Below, one piece after another: positions 27,429 to 36,725 of a stretch of 64,000 nt of DNA. How positions within the stretch are numbered: the first letter of the stretch is position 1; each line of letters opens with the position of its first letter. A program made the position numbers and the translations under genes. Origin of the DNA: Mangrovibacter phragmitis (GTDB lineage: Bacteria > Pseudomonadota > Gammaproteobacteria > Enterobacterales > Enterobacteriaceae); assembly GCF_001655675.1 (NCBI RefSeq), contig NZ_LYRP01000033.1:1-64000 (forward strand), given 5' to 3'. The notes below the pieces were generated by a model. That model searched no databases. It was not told where the DNA came from and was given only the letters and a program-made list of their open reading frames with translations.

Positions 27429-28385
27429 TTAATGGTGTGTGGTGAATGCCAGAGATGGGAAACTGGAGCGCGTAACCGCTGGCACTGCACGGTAATTTTC
27501 TTGCCCGTTAACCCCCGGATCCTCGCTGGTAATCAGTGTCCAGGCGTTGGCCGTATCCAGCACCGCACAAATCAGGGCATTATTCAGTGCATGGCCTGAT
27601 TTATACGCACTGAAATGACCCAGCAGGTTGTGCCCACCGGCAAACAGGTCGCCCACCGCATCCAGCATTTTATGGCGTACCAGTTCGTTCGGGTAACGCA
27701 GGCCATCCGGGTTTACTACCGTAAATTCATCCAGACCAATGGCGTTGTCCAGGCTTGCTCCCAGGCTCAGGCCCTGTTTCTGCAAGTATTCAATATCTTT
27801 GATAAAACCAAAAGTACGGGCGCGAGACAGTTCAGCCACATAGCGTTCTGGGGTGAGTTGTAGTGCAAACTGACAAGTATCGGCAGCAATAGCCGGGTGG
27901 TTAAACTCAATAGTGAAATCCAGACTAAAACCGGTGCCTGGTTCCAGCATGGCCCACTTGTCACCATCGGTAACTCGTACGGGTTTGGTAATTTTCAGGA
28001 AGGATTTTGCTTCCTGTTGGTCCTGAACCCCGGCCTGAAGCAGCAGGTACACGAACGGGTTGGAACTCCCGTCCATAATCGGTACCTCGGCGGCATCCAG
28101 TTCGACATACAGGTTATCAATGCCTAACCCGGCAATGGCCGACGAGAGGTGTTCGATAGTCGAAATGCGTACACCGTTATCATTGAATAAATTGGTGGCG
28201 AGAACGGCGTCTTTAATCCGATGCGCGCGTAACGGAATCTCTTCTACCGGGGAAAGATCGACACGACGAAACACAACACCTGTATTGACTGGTGCCGGAG
28301 AAAGTTTCATATGCACTTTTTTCCCACTGTGCAGACCAATCCCAGTGGTTTCAATATGCTGGCTAATTGTTTTTTGTTTTAACAT
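27429..28385 (-). CDS. LpxC homologue, UDP-3-O-acyl-N-acetylglucosamine deacetylase, outside the cell-division cluster
   Basis: 318 residues from the ATG at 28385, where MLKQKT aligns with E. coli MIKQRT; the ORF extends upstream but that part is not conserved. LpxC performs the committed zinc-dependent step of lipid A synthesis. With this start the catalytic positions coincide with E. coli numbering: E78, H79, T191, H238, D242, D246 and H265 are all present, so it should be active. It diverges noticeably from E. coli LpxC elsewhere and is flanked by a dehydrogenase and the guanidine operon, not by ftsZ and secM. It is therefore probably a second copy beside the housekeeping gene. C-terminal tail about 13 residues longer than E. 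coli. Confidence 0.9.
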   Translation of the reverse strand: MLKQKTISQHIETTGIGLHSGKKVHMKLSPAPVNTGVVFRRVDLSPVEEIPLRAHRIKDAVLATNLFNDNGVRISTIEHLSSAIAGLGIDNLYVELDAAEVPIMDGSSNPFVYLLLQAGVQDQQEAKSFLKITKPVRVTDGDKWAMLEPGTGFSLDFTIEFNHPAIAADTCQFALQLTPERYVAELSRARTFGFIKDIEYLQKQGLSLGASLDNAIGLDEFTVVNPDGLRYPNELVRHKMLDAVGDLFAGGHNLLGHFSAYKSGHALNNALICAVLDTANAWTLITSEDPGVNGQENYRAVPAVTRSSFPSLAFTTHH

Positions 28386-28635
28386 GGCAGTTTGGCGATG
28401 CACGAAAATGTCATTATACGCAATTAAGGATATCCCTGGGAACATCACTTTTTCAGTGGCGTACAATAACCACCAGGCCTGTACAGGGTTACCCGCCGGA
28501 GCAGTAAGAATAGGGCATGATTATGAGGGAAATTTGCAGTGAGTGCGTAAATTGTGCCACTTTTTTGCCAGGGTTTCATAACATCAGTAACCAGCCAGAT
28601 TCACCGGGTAAAAAAATTGCCGGGATGAAAATGAA

Positions 28636-28670
28636 CAGTGCAGGCCAGGCAGAACCGGGTTGCTGCACTG
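28636..28670 (-). terminator. Probable terminator of the guanidine operon
   Basis: Inverted repeat CAGTGCAG/CTGCACTG with a 19-nt loop shortly after the guanidine carboxylase stop; followed on the minus strand by TTCATTTTC. Confidence 0.45.
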
Positions 28671-28692
28671 CTTATTTTCCCAGACTCAGGTG

Positions 28693-31600
28693 TCAGTCCA
28701 CGGGTTCGATAATGGCAAGCAATTGCCCGGCATCCACTCTCTGGCCCTGTTGGCGTTGCACTTTACGAACCTTACCCTGAACCGGGGAAACCACCGGAAT
28801 CTCCATTTTCATAGATTCCAGCAGGCCTATCACCTGGCCGGGCTCAATGCTGTCGCCTTCGCTAACCATCCACTGCCAGATGCTGCCTGCCACCTGGCTT
28901 TCCACGCCATAACAGGCTTCCGGTATTGCATCATCGTCTGGTGTCGCGGTTGTTTCTTCAGCAATATAGGTAAATTGCCCGTCAGCCCGCCAGCGTGCCA
29001 GTTCATCATCGAAAGCGGCCTGGCGTACAGCCTGGAAGCCTTCAATGCTGTGAGCTTCACTCGCCAGCCATTGTTGGTATTCCGCCAGACTGAATTCACC
29101 TTCTTCGATACGCAGCGGTACTTCACCCCAGGGGAAGCGTTCGCGCAACTGCATCAGTTCATCGTGGCTGACCGGGTAAAAACGGATTTGGTCAAAGAAA
29201 CGCAGCAGCCAGGGTTGGGTAAACTCGCGTGTTTGCCGGTCGCGGTTCCACATTTGAATGGTACGCCCGACAAACTGGTAGCCTCCGGGGCCTTCCATGC
29301 CGTACACACACATATAAGCGCCGCCAATACCCACCGAGTTTTCCGCCGTCCAGGTGCGGGCCGGGTTATATTTGGTCGTCACCAGGCGGTGGCGTGGATC
29401 CAGTGGTGTGGCAACCGGTGCCCCGAGATACACATCCCCCAGCCCCATAACCAGGTAACGGGCGTTGAACACAATGTCTTTCACCTCATCAATATGCCGC
29501 AGGCCATTGATGCGCCGGATAAACTCAATATTGCTTGGACACCATGGCGCGCCAGGGCGAACAGACTGGGTGTAGTGATCGATGGCTTTCTGGCAGGCTT
29601 CGTCATTCCAGCTCAAAGGTAACCACAGGGTGCGCGAAGGGACGCGCCCGTCGCGCAGGTCGCCCAGTTTTGCGTCTGCTGTGGTAATGGCGTTGATCAG
29701 CCTGTCGCGGGGTAACAGGTGCGGGTCAAAGTGAATCTGTAACGAACGAATACCCGGTGTTAACTCCAGTTGCCCGGCAAGTGGCGCATTTTCCAGTTCC
29801 TGCATCAGGGCATGGACACGAAAACGCAGGGTAATGTCCAGGCGTTGTTCACCATACTCCACCAGTAAAAAGCGATCACCCGCTGCCCGCAGAGTTAATT
29901 CTGGCATCCCGTCGCGTGCCGGGTCATGCAGCAATATGGGGGAGGGTAGTGCATTGGGGCTGGCTTCTTGCCCGGTGGGCATTGCGCCAATTCCACTCAG
30001 TGCATCTGCAGTGCTCAGTGTCACCGGAACAAACTGCACGCTGTCTCCGGCCTTAAGTTGCCCAAGCATCCATAAATCTGCATCTATGACCGTTGCCGGG
30101 CAGACAAACCCGCCCAATGAAGGGCCGTCCGGGCCAAGGATAACTGGCATATCACCGGTGAAATCGACGGACCCAAAAGCATAAGCATTGTCATGAATGT
30201 TTGACGGGTGCATACCCGCTTCACCGCCATCCGGCCTTGCCCAGTTTGGTTTCGGGCCAGTCAGGCGAATGCCGGTACGGCTGGAGTTATAATGTACCTG
30301 CCAGCGTGCGGCAAAAAACGCGGCAATGTCCTCAGGGGTGAAGAATTCGGGCGCGCCATGCGGGCCATAAATAACCCGCAATTGCCAGTTGTTGCTCAAC
30401 TCTGGCATGGCAATATCTGTTGGTGTCGCGTTACTCCGCACTTCGGGAGCGGCCAGGTGAAGCACATCACCGGTACGGAGCGCCCGCCCGGCGTGACCGC
30501 CAAATTTACCTAAAGTAAACGTGCTGCGGCTACCCAGGTAATACGGGCAATCCAGACCACCGGCAACCGCCAGGTAACTGCGGCAACCTGCGCCGTTAAT
30601 TGCCCCCAGGCTCAGGGTTTGTCCAAGGTCGACGCGGGTTACTTCCCCCATCAACACGGGTATGCCGTCCAGTGTGGCATCGAGTGTTGCCCCAGTCAGT
30701 ACAATGGAGCAGGGCTGGTTAAATTTCAGCACCGGACCGCGCAGGGTGATTTCCAGACCGGCGGCGTCCGGGGCATTCCCCAGTAAAGTATTTGCCAGGC
30801 GAAATGAACGTGAATCGTAAGGTCCGGATGGGGGAACACCGACATGCCAGTAGCCTGTCCGGCCCGGCAGATCCTGAATCGTGGTCAGCGTACCGCCACT
30901 TAGCACATCCAGCGTGTTGGGTTGCCAGTGGATTTGGCTCAGCGTGGAGGTCAGCATGCGACCGTCACGCACGGCAGGTTGCTGAAGAATATGCCGCAAC
31001 CATGCCAGATTGGTTTCAATACCATATAACCGGGTTTCCGCCAGGGCAGTGCGCAGTGCCTTCAGCGCGGTGTTGCGGTCTGGCGCATGGGTAATGACTT
31101 TTGCCAGCATAGGGTCATATAGCGGAGAAACTTCCGTACCAGTCGCAATCCCGTGGTCAATACGCAGCGTTGCACCAGAAACCGCAGTGGGGAAGCTGAC
31201 ATCACTTAATAACCCGGCAACGGGCTGGTAATCTTTCGCCGGGTTTTCGGCATACAGACGCACCTGGATGGCATGGCCGCGGGGTTCACTTTTCAGGCGG
31301 TTTAATGGTGCGAGTGTTCCCTGTGCCAGTTCCACCATCCAGCGCACAATATCCACGCCAAACACCATTTCAGTCACACCATGTTCTACCTGCAGGCGGG
31401 TGTTCACTTCCAGAAAATAGAAACGGTCTGCTTCAGCGTCGTACACATATTCGACGGTACCGGCACTACGGTATTTTACGGCCTGGCACAGGCGGATGGC
31501 GGTTTGCTGGAGTGCCTGGCGCGTTGGTTCGCTCAGGTACGGCGCCGGGGTTTCTTCAATAACTTTCTGGTTACGCCGTTGTGCGGAACAGTCACGCTCG

Positions 31601-32271
31601 CCCAGCGCCAGTACATTGCCCTGACCATCGCCAAATACCTGCACTTCAATATGGCGTGCGCGGGCAATAAATTTCTCCAGGAAAACGCCGTCATCGGCAA
31701 AGTTATTGCCTGCCAGGCGTTTTACCCGTTCAAAGGCGGCCTGCAGTTCACCGGCATCATTGCAGCGCTGCATACCAATACCACCGCCACCTGCGGTGCT
31801 TTTCAGCATAACCGGGTAGCCAATTGCCAGCGCCGTCTGGAGTGCGGCGTCACAGTCCGTCAGTAATCCACTGCCGGGTAACAGCGGAACCTGCTGCTGT
31901 TGTGCCAGTTCGCGCGCCCGGTGTTTCAGGCCAAAGGCGGCCATTTGCTCTGTGGTAGGGCCAAGAAACCGCACACCAGCGGCAGCGCAGGCGGCAACAA
32001 ATTCGGCATTTTCACTTAAAAAACCGTAACCAGGATGCACCGCCTGAGCGCCACTTTCACGGATGATGGCAAAGAGTTTTTCCTGGTTCAGGTAGGTTTC
32101 ACGGACGTTGCCATCGCCCAGCGACCAGGCTTCATCGGCCAGGCGCACATGGCCTGCATGCTTATCTGCTTCGGCATACACCGCGATGGCGGTAATACCC
32201 ATCTGTTTCAGGGTACGGATAATTCGCACCGCGATTGCGCCACGGTTGGCAATTAGAATTCGGGTTAACAT
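28693..32271 (-). CDS. Guanidine carboxylase (urea carboxylase family), biotin-dependent
   Basis: 1192 residues. Residues about 1-450 are a biotin carboxylase/ATP-grasp unit, starting RILIANRGAIAVRIIRTLKQ and containing VNTRLQVEHGVTE. Next come the KipA-like (about 465-765, QDLPGRTGYWHVGVPPSGPYD) and KipI-like carboxyltransferase parts. The C-terminus is a biotinyl domain with ESMKMEI; the biotinylated Lys is K1155. The family carboxylates urea or guanidine using ATP and bicarbonate. Guanidine is favoured because the operon has a guanidine-I riboswitch and both carboxyguanidine deiminase subunits. The Asn/Asp residue separating urea and guanidine carboxylases cannot be placed by eye. No allophanate hydrolase gene follows. 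Confidence 0.93.
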   Translation of the reverse strand: MLTRILIANRGAIAVRIIRTLKQMGITAIAVYAEADKHAGHVRLADEAWSLGDGNVRETYLNQEKLFAIIRESGAQAVHPGYGFLSENAEFVAACAAAGVRFLGPTTEQMAAFGLKHRARELAQQQQVPLLPGSGLLTDCDAALQTALAIGYPVMLKSTAGGGGIGMQRCNDAGELQAAFERVKRLAGNNFADDGVFLEKFIARARHIEVQVFGDGQGNVLALGERDCSAQRRNQKVIEETPAPYLSEPTRQALQQTAIRLCQAVKYRSAGTVEYVYDAEADRFYFLEVNTRLQVEHGVTEMVFGVDIVRWMVELAQGTLAPLNRLKSEPRGHAIQVRLYAENPAKDYQPVAGLLSDVSFPTAVSGATLRIDHGIATGTEVSPLYDPMLAKVITHAPDRNTALKALRTALAETRLYGIETNLAWLRHILQQPAVRDGRMLTSTLSQIHWQPNTLDVLSGGTLTTIQDLPGRTGYWHVGVPPSGPYDSRSFRLANTLLGNAPDAAGLEITLRGPVLKFNQPCSIVLTGATLDATLDGIPVLMGEVTRVDLGQTLSLGAINGAGCRSYLAVAGGLDCPYYLGSRSTFTLGKFGGHAGRALRTGDVLHLAAPEVRSNATPTDIAMPELSNNWQLRVIYGPHGAPEFFTPEDIAAFFAARWQVHYNSSRTGIRLTGPKPNWARPDGGEAGMHPSNIHDNAYAFGSVDFTGDMPVILGPDGPSLGGFVCPATVIDADLWMLGQLKAGDSVQFVPVTLSTADALSGIGAMPTGQEASPNALPSPILLHDPARDGMPELTLRAAGDRFLLVEYGEQRLDITLRFRVHALMQELENAPLAGQLELTPGIRSLQIHFDPHLLPRDRLINAITTADAKLGDLRDGRVPSRTLWLPLSWNDEACQKAIDHYTQSVRPGAPWCPSNIEFIRRINGLRHIDEVKDIVFNARYLVMGLGDVYLGAPVATPLDPRHRLVTTKYNPARTWTAENSVGIGGAYMCVYGMEGPGGYQFVGRTIQMWNRDRQTREFTQPWLLRFFDQIRFYPVSHDELMQLRERFPWGEVPLRIEEGEFSLAEYQQWLASEAHSIEGFQAVRQAAFDDELARWRADGQFTYIAEETTATPDDDAIPEACYGVESQVAGSIWQWMVSEGDSIEPGQVIGLLESMKMEIPVVSPVQGKVRKVQRQQGQRVDAGQLLAIIEPVD

Positions 32272-32351
32272 AACTCACTGGCCTCAGGCTATGCAGGTCG
32301 TCCTGCGTCAATCCTGGCGCGTCCTTGCGGGTCGTCCCGCAGCGCCCAACC

Positions 32352-32987
32352 TTACCAGACCGCGACTTCAACAGGAGTGGGGTGATAACCGTTGCAGGGG
32401 TTGTTAAGTTGTGGGCAGTTGGAAATCAGCACCAGTACATTCATGTGTGCTTCCAGCTCAACGTATTTTCCGGGTGCGGAAATGCCATCGGCAAATGTCA
32501 GGTCACCCTGTTCAGTAACGGGGACATTCATAAAAAAGTTGATGTTATGGGTGATGTCTCGCCGGGTCAGGCCGTATTCCGGGTGTTCGGCAACCGCCAG
32601 CATCCAGGAATCACGGCAGGCGTGCATATGGCGTTTTTCCAGGTCGTAACGCACGGTGTTACTCTCGGTGGCGCAGGCACCACCCAGGGTGTCATGGCGG
32701 CCACAGGTATCGGCAACAATGGTCAGCATCGGGCGGTCTTCATTGGATCGCAGCACGCTGCCTGTGGTCAGAAACAGGTTTCCCTGGCCGCGCAGTGTGT
32801 CGGTTACGCTGTAGCGTTCGGCAGTGTCATCGGCGTTAAAAAACAGGGTGTCGGCGGCCTGGTTGCCTTCCAGGTCCGTAATTCGTAAAACTTGCCCGGC
32901 TTCCACCCGGTACAGCCAGTAATCACCGGCCGGTACAGCCATGCGGTACAGTGCATCGCCGGTTACTCGTGGGCTGGTTTGCAACAT
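32352..32987 (-). CDS. Carboxyguanidine deiminase subunit (urea amidolyase-associated protein, DUF1989)
   Basis: 211 residues of the DUF1989 family long annotated as urea amidolyase-associated protein. Conserved features include [29 protein letters not shown] with likely zinc ligands, and [12 protein letters not shown]. Paired subunits CgdA and CgdB deiminate carboxyguanidine to allophanate. It starts 2 bp after the stop of the other subunit and precedes guanidine carboxylase by 80 bp. Which of the two is CgdA or CgdB I do not assign. Confidence 0.88.
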   Translation of the reverse strand: MLQTSPRVTGDALYRMAVPAGDYWLYRVEAGQVLRITDLEGNQAADTLFFNADDTAERYSVTDTLRGQGNLFLTTGSVLRSNEDRPMLTIVADTCGRHDTLGGACATESNTVRYDLEKRHMHACRDSWMLAVAEHPEYGLTRRDITHNINFFMNVPVTEQGDLTFADGISAPGKYVELEAHMNVLVLISNCPQLNNPCNGYHPTPVEVAVW

Positions 32988-32989
32988 GT

Positions 32990-33703
32990 TCAGACTCCTT
33001 CGCTCAGGTAATAGAGTTGGTTATTGCGCAGGCCGCGCTGGTTTTCTTCCCGTACCAGGCAGTGCTCTGCCAGTGGTTTGCGCTCACCATCAAGGGTGAT
33101 ACCCAGAGAAGCGCGCGGGTAATCACCGCCTGCATGCAACGGGTGTGGGCAGGTATGCAGCAGTACCAGTGTATCCATGGCAAAACGCAGGCGGACTTCG
33201 GCACCCGGCTTGCTGTGCTGCCCCTGGTGTAACGTGCCGTCTGCGCCCGCCGTGACCTGGGTGAAAAAGTTGATGTTGGCGGCCATGTCGCGTTTTCCCA
33301 GACCGTATTTCGCCAGCTCAACCAGGAAGCTGTCGTAGCCATTCTGGTGGCGCTTATTGTGTGCGGTCTGGTAATTCAGCGCACCAAAGCGCTCAGCAAC
33401 CAGGGTGGCGTTGCTGTTGCCGCAGACCGTGTCGTGCCAGCCAAAACTGTCTTCTTCAATGGCGCAGAAGATTCGCCCCATATCGGAATAGAGGCAGTGG
33501 CCGCGGCCAAGGCGGAACGTATGCTGGCATTTCAGCGTATCTGGTGCGTTATACCGCTCCAGTAAGTTCTCCGGGTTGTAAAACAGCACGGCTGCGTTGG
33601 CCCCGCCATCGATGTCGGTCAGGGTGAGTGCCGTACCACGGCGCATCACCAGTGACCAGTGGCTGCCAGCAGGCAAAACCGTGTGGTAGTTCAGGGTTGT
33701 CAT
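32990..33703 (-). CDS. Carboxyguanidine deiminase partner subunit (DUF1989)
   Basis: 237 residues, the longer of the two DUF1989 paralogues. It shows the same skeleton: [36 protein letters not shown] and [12 protein letters not shown]. The two subunits form the heteromeric carboxyguanidine deiminase in organisms growing on guanidine as nitrogen source. It sits directly after the transporter ATPase gene, within the same riboswitch-controlled transcript. Confidence 0.88.
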   Translation of the reverse strand: MTTLNYHTVLPAGSHWSLVMRRGTALTLTDIDGGANAAVLFYNPENLLERYNAPDTLKCQHTFRLGRGHCLYSDMGRIFCAIEEDSFGWHDTVCGNSNATLVAERFGALNYQTAHNKRHQNGYDSFLVELAKYGLGKRDMAANINFFTQVTAGADGTLHQGQHSKPGAEVRLRFAMDTLVLLHTCPHPLHAGGDYPRASLGITLDGERKPLAEHCLVREENQRGLRNNQLYYLSEGV

Positions 33704-33724
33704 GATTATCTCCGTCCAGGTGTA

Positions 33725-34498
33725 TCAGGCTGCGCGGTTAACCAGCGGGGCTGGCCCGGCAGCAGGAGAGCCCGCCGGAGAACGCTCCAGCGGGATGTCG
33801 TAAGTAATGCTTGCGCCAAAGGCATCGGGGGCGTGCGGGTCGTGACGCACTTTATCGAACACCCACAGGCGTGAACCCAGTGAGAATCCCTCTTTGAGAT
33901 CGTGGGTTATCATGAAGATGGTGAGCTGGTGCCGGGTCCATAGCTCGCTTATCAGCGTGTGCATTTCCGCCCGAATGCCTGGATCCAGCGCCCCAAAAGG
34001 TTCATCCAGCAATAAAATACGCGGTTGTTTGATAAGCGCCTGTGCCAGGGCCAGGCGTTGCTGCATCCCACCAGAAAGCTGGTGGGGGTATTTGTCCTGT
34101 GCCGCCAGTAACCCTACCTGGCTCAGCATGTTGCGTGCCCGTTCACGAATGGCAGCACGGCGGCGGCCAAAAACTTTGCCAAGCCAGCGGGATTCACTGA
34201 ATTCCTCCCCGAGCATGACATTGCCCAGAACGGTCAGGTGCGGGAATACCGAGTAGCGCTGAAAAACCACGCCACGGTTGGCATCCGGCTCTTTCGCCAG
34301 CGGTTTCCCTGCCAGCAGTAATTCGCCTTTGCTCGGGGACTCTGTGCCTAACAGCATCTTCAGAAAGGTGGTTTTACCGCAACCAGATGCCCCGACAATG
34401 GACACAAACTCACCTTCATCAACACTGACATTCAGCCGTTCCAGCACGACCTGCCCGTCGTAGTGTTTCTCAAGGTTTTTCAGTTCAATTAACGGCAT
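33725..34498 (-). CDS. ABC transporter ATPase (TauB/SsuB-like) of the guanidine operon
   Basis: 257 residues with Walker A GASGCGKTT, Q-loop FQRYSVFPHL, signature LSGGMQQRL and Walker B ILLLDEPFGALDPG. It belongs to the nitrate/sulfonate/taurine import group and energises the permease encoded 24 bp upstream. The C-terminal extension after the ATPase core is Pro/Ala-rich and probably unstructured. Confidence 0.92.
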   Translation of the reverse strand: MPLIELKNLEKHYDGQVVLERLNVSVDEGEFVSIVGASGCGKTTFLKMLLGTESPSKGELLLAGKPLAKEPDANRGVVFQRYSVFPHLTVLGNVMLGEEFSESRWLGKVFGRRRAAIRERARNMLSQVGLLAAQDKYPHQLSGGMQQRLALAQALIKQPRILLLDEPFGALDPGIRAEMHTLISELWTRHQLTIFMITHDLKEGFSLGSRLWVFDKVRHDPHAPDAFGASITYDIPLERSPAGSPAAGPAPLVNRAA

Positions 34499-34522
34499 AA
34501 CAGTTCCTTAAGCGGCCGGGGG

Positions 34523-35335
34523 TTATTTTGCGTAGTACCAGGGGAAACAGCGGCGGTTGATAAAGCGCAGGGCGAAGTCGAGCGCAAACGCCAGCAGTGT
34601 TATCCAGGCGACATAAGGCAAAATCACATCCATTGCCATATAACGGCGCATCAGGAAGATGCGGTAACCCAAACCATCGGTTGCGGAAATGGCTTCTGCG
34701 GCAATCAAAAATAACCAGGCTGAACTCAGTGACAGGCGTACAGAATCCATCAGCCGTGGTAGTAACTGCGGCAATACCACACGCCACAAAATCTGCCCGG
34801 AATGCCCGCCGAGTGTTTGGGCTTTCACTAACTGTTCCTCAGGAATCGACATCACATGCAGTTGCAGGTCACGCACAATAAACGGCGTGATACCGATAAT
34901 AATCAGCACGACTTTTGCCAGTTCGCCCAGGCCGAAACAAATAAACAGAATGGGCAGTATTGCCAGCGGTGGCACCAGCGCAATCACGGTGATTAACGGT
35001 GACAGAAACGCACGCACCACTGGCAGAGCCCCGCAGAACAATCCAAAGACCAGTGCGAGCAGGGCGCTGAGCGCGGTGCCCATCAGCAGGCGCGCCAGGC
35101 TGGCACAGGTGTCGGCCCATAGCAGGTATTCCCCGGTGCGTGGGCTGGGGGTAAACGCCATGCGCATAATGGCGTCACCCATGGCATTAAAACCGGGAAG
35201 TAACTTGTCGGCGCTGTTGGCGGCCAGCCGCGCATCAGACGCGACCAGGTAGACAACCAGCACCACCAGGAGTGGTAGGGTGCCCAGCAGCAGGCGATTC
35301 ATCGGCTGGGGTTGGTAGTTAATGATCTTTTGCAT
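34523..35335 (-). CDS. ABC transporter permease of the guanidine operon
   Basis: 270-residue inner membrane protein of the TauC/SsuC family with six or so helices and the EAA loop AQTLGGHSGQILWRVVLPQLLPR contacting the ATPase. It is encoded 14 bp after the binding-protein gene. This transporter type is the one habitually found with urea-carboxylase-like and DUF1989 genes. Confidence 0.92.
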   Translation of the reverse strand: MQKIINYQPQPMNRLLLGTLPLLVVLVVYLVASDARLAANSADKLLPGFNAMGDAIMRMAFTPSPRTGEYLLWADTCASLARLLMGTALSALLALVFGLFCGALPVVRAFLSPLITVIALVPPLAILPILFICFGLGELAKVVLIIIGITPFIVRDLQLHVMSIPEEQLVKAQTLGGHSGQILWRVVLPQLLPRLMDSVRLSLSSAWLFLIAAEAISATDGLGYRIFLMRRYMAMDVILPYVAWITLLAFALDFALRFINRRCFPWYYAK

Positions 35336-35349
35336 TGGGCACCTCCGGG

Positions 35350-36405
35350 TTACAGTTGGTTACTGGCGGCCATGCGAATAAATTCATCGTCAAAGCGCAG
35401 TTTGATGTTGCCCGGGTTACCCCAGTTGCCAGCCGGTGTCGCAACACCCACCACATCCGCAGAAGGCGCGGCATCGCCTAACAGGCCGTGGGCGAAAGAG
35501 AACTCGGCCACTTTTTGCATGGTGGTTTTCAACTGCGGGCTGGTGGTGAAGTCCAGTGCTTTTTTCGGGGTGTCGAACAACCAGGTATCGGCCAGTTGCG
35601 CATCAAACCCGGCCAGATCAGTTCCTGATGCCGTTGCCATTTGGGTACGGGCCGCTTTCGCCGTGGCACTGTTACCTTCCATGGTTTTCAGTGTTTCAAA
35701 CCAGGCTCCCACCAGTGCTTTACCCAGCTCAGGGTGTTTTTTCAGCGTGGCAGAATTCACCACCAGTAAGTCGAGAATTTCGCCCGGGATCTGGGCTGAG
35801 GTGAACAGTGATTTGGCCCCCGGTTGTTTGGCGGCTTCTGCCAGTAACGGGTTCCAGGTGACAATGGATTTAACTTCTGGCGTGGTGAAAGCAGAGACGA
35901 TATCGGCATCAGAAGTATTCACGACTTTGATATCTTTTTCACTCATGCCCGATTGTTGCAGGGCGCGGGCCAGCAAGTAATGGGAAACCGACAACTGCAC
36001 CAGGTTAATGTCCTGGCCTTTCAGGTCTTTAATGGATTTAGCGGTTTTCGACAGAATGCCATCGTTGCCGTTGGAGTAATCCCCGACAATCAGTGCCGTG
36101 CTGTCCACACCGCCTGCGGCCGGAATAGTCAGGGCATCCATGTTGGTCATGGTGCAGCCATCAAACCCGCCAGCGGTGTACTGGTTAACAGACTCAATGT
36201 AGTCGTTGACCTGCACAAATTTGATGTTGATATGGTATTTATCTGCCCATTTTTTCAGGATGCCGCTTTGTTGCGCGTAATCCCACGGCATCCAGCCTGC
36301 ATAAATGGACCAGCACAGTTTGAAGGTTGGTGTGGCGGCGAGTGCGCCTGTGGTGAACAGGGCGAGCGTGACCAGGAGCAGGGCGCGTTTACAGGCTGTA
36401 AGCAT
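35350..36405 (-). CDS. Periplasmic substrate-binding protein of the guanidine operon
   Basis: 351 residues with a Sec signal peptide (basic start, LLLVTLALFTTGALAA, cleavage near ALA-AT). The mature protein is NMT1/TauA-like, with the stretch CWSIYAGWMPWDYAQQSGIL typical of the urea-carboxylase-associated binding proteins. The ligand is presumably guanidine or a guanidine-releasing compound, by operon context. It is the first gene of the operon, with GAGGAAA before the ATG and a 57-nt leader after the riboswitch aptamer. Confidence 0.9.
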   Translation of the reverse strand: MLTACKRALLLVTLALFTTGALAATPTFKLCWSIYAGWMPWDYAQQSGILKKWADKYHINIKFVQVNDYIESVNQYTAGGFDGCTMTNMDALTIPAAGGVDSTALIVGDYSNGNDGILSKTAKSIKDLKGQDINLVQLSVSHYLLARALQQSGMSEKDIKVVNTSDADIVSAFTTPEVKSIVTWNPLLAEAAKQPGAKSLFTSAQIPGEILDLLVVNSATLKKHPELGKALVGAWFETLKTMEGNSATAKAARTQMATASGTDLAGFDAQLADTWLFDTPKKALDFTTSPQLKTTMQKVAEFSFAHGLLGDAAPSADVVGVATPAGNWGNPGNIKLRFDDEFIRMAASNQL

Positions 36406-36439
36406 GAAATTTCCTCTGACGTTGGAGTAAATAAAAGCA

Positions 36440-36475
36440 GGAGGGCGGCGCGTAATGGTCGCTTATCCTCCCGGG
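36440..36475 (-). terminator. Possible riboswitch-controlled terminator
   Basis: On the minus strand the 3' edge of the aptamer (GGAGG) can pair with CCTCC about 22 nt downstream, followed by TGCTTTTAT. Using aptamer bases in the stem would let ligand binding prevent termination, as in other guanidine-I ON switches. The stem is short and the T-run is modest, so this is tentative. Confidence 0.45.
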
Positions 36476-36556
36476 CTTTTATCCCGCCGTGTAACCGCCA
36501 GAGGGCGGTCGATCACTCTCGGACCTGCGTCAAAAGACCGGAACCCTAGTGATCCA
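36462..36556 (-). ncRNA. Guanidine-I (ykkC) riboswitch
   Basis: Read on the minus strand, the leader shows all the conserved blocks of this class in order: CTAGGGTTCCGG near 36549-36538, GGTCCGAGAG near 36524-36515, a variable hairpin CCGCCctctGGCGG, then ACGGCGGGATAAAAGCCCGG ending near 36471. Guanidine-I riboswitches sense free guanidinium and switch on carboxylase or exporter genes. It lies 57 nt upstream of the binding-protein gene, so the whole transporter/deiminase/carboxylase operon is under its control. Confidence 0.96.
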
Positions 36557-36614
36557 TTTCCAGATTGTCTGGCGACACCGGTTACCCGCTTGTCACCCCT
36601 GCTGGTTTAGCAAG

Positions 36615-36629
36615 GCAAGAATGGTGCCA
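36615..36629 (-). promoter_or_regulatory. Sigma-54 (RpoN) promoter of the guanidine operon
   Basis: On the minus strand TGGCACCATTCTTGC matches the sigma-54 consensus TGGCAC-N5-TTGC at every fixed position, with the required GG-N10-GC spacing. Transcription would begin near 36603, about 47 nt before the riboswitch. An NtrC-like site lies about 105 bp upstream. Confidence 0.8.
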
Positions 36630-36725
36630 GTCTGGCTGATATTTTTAAAAACCTTTAAAAACAGATGGATAACACTCACCTTTGAGCATTGCTCCCCCTG
36701 TGTTCTGTGAGTGATGTTGGTGCAA

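Noticed and set aside
28693-32271. Calling the biotin enzyme a urea carboxylase
   Set aside because: The guanidine-I riboswitch and paired DUF1989 subunits point to guanidine; urea as a side substrate remains possible.
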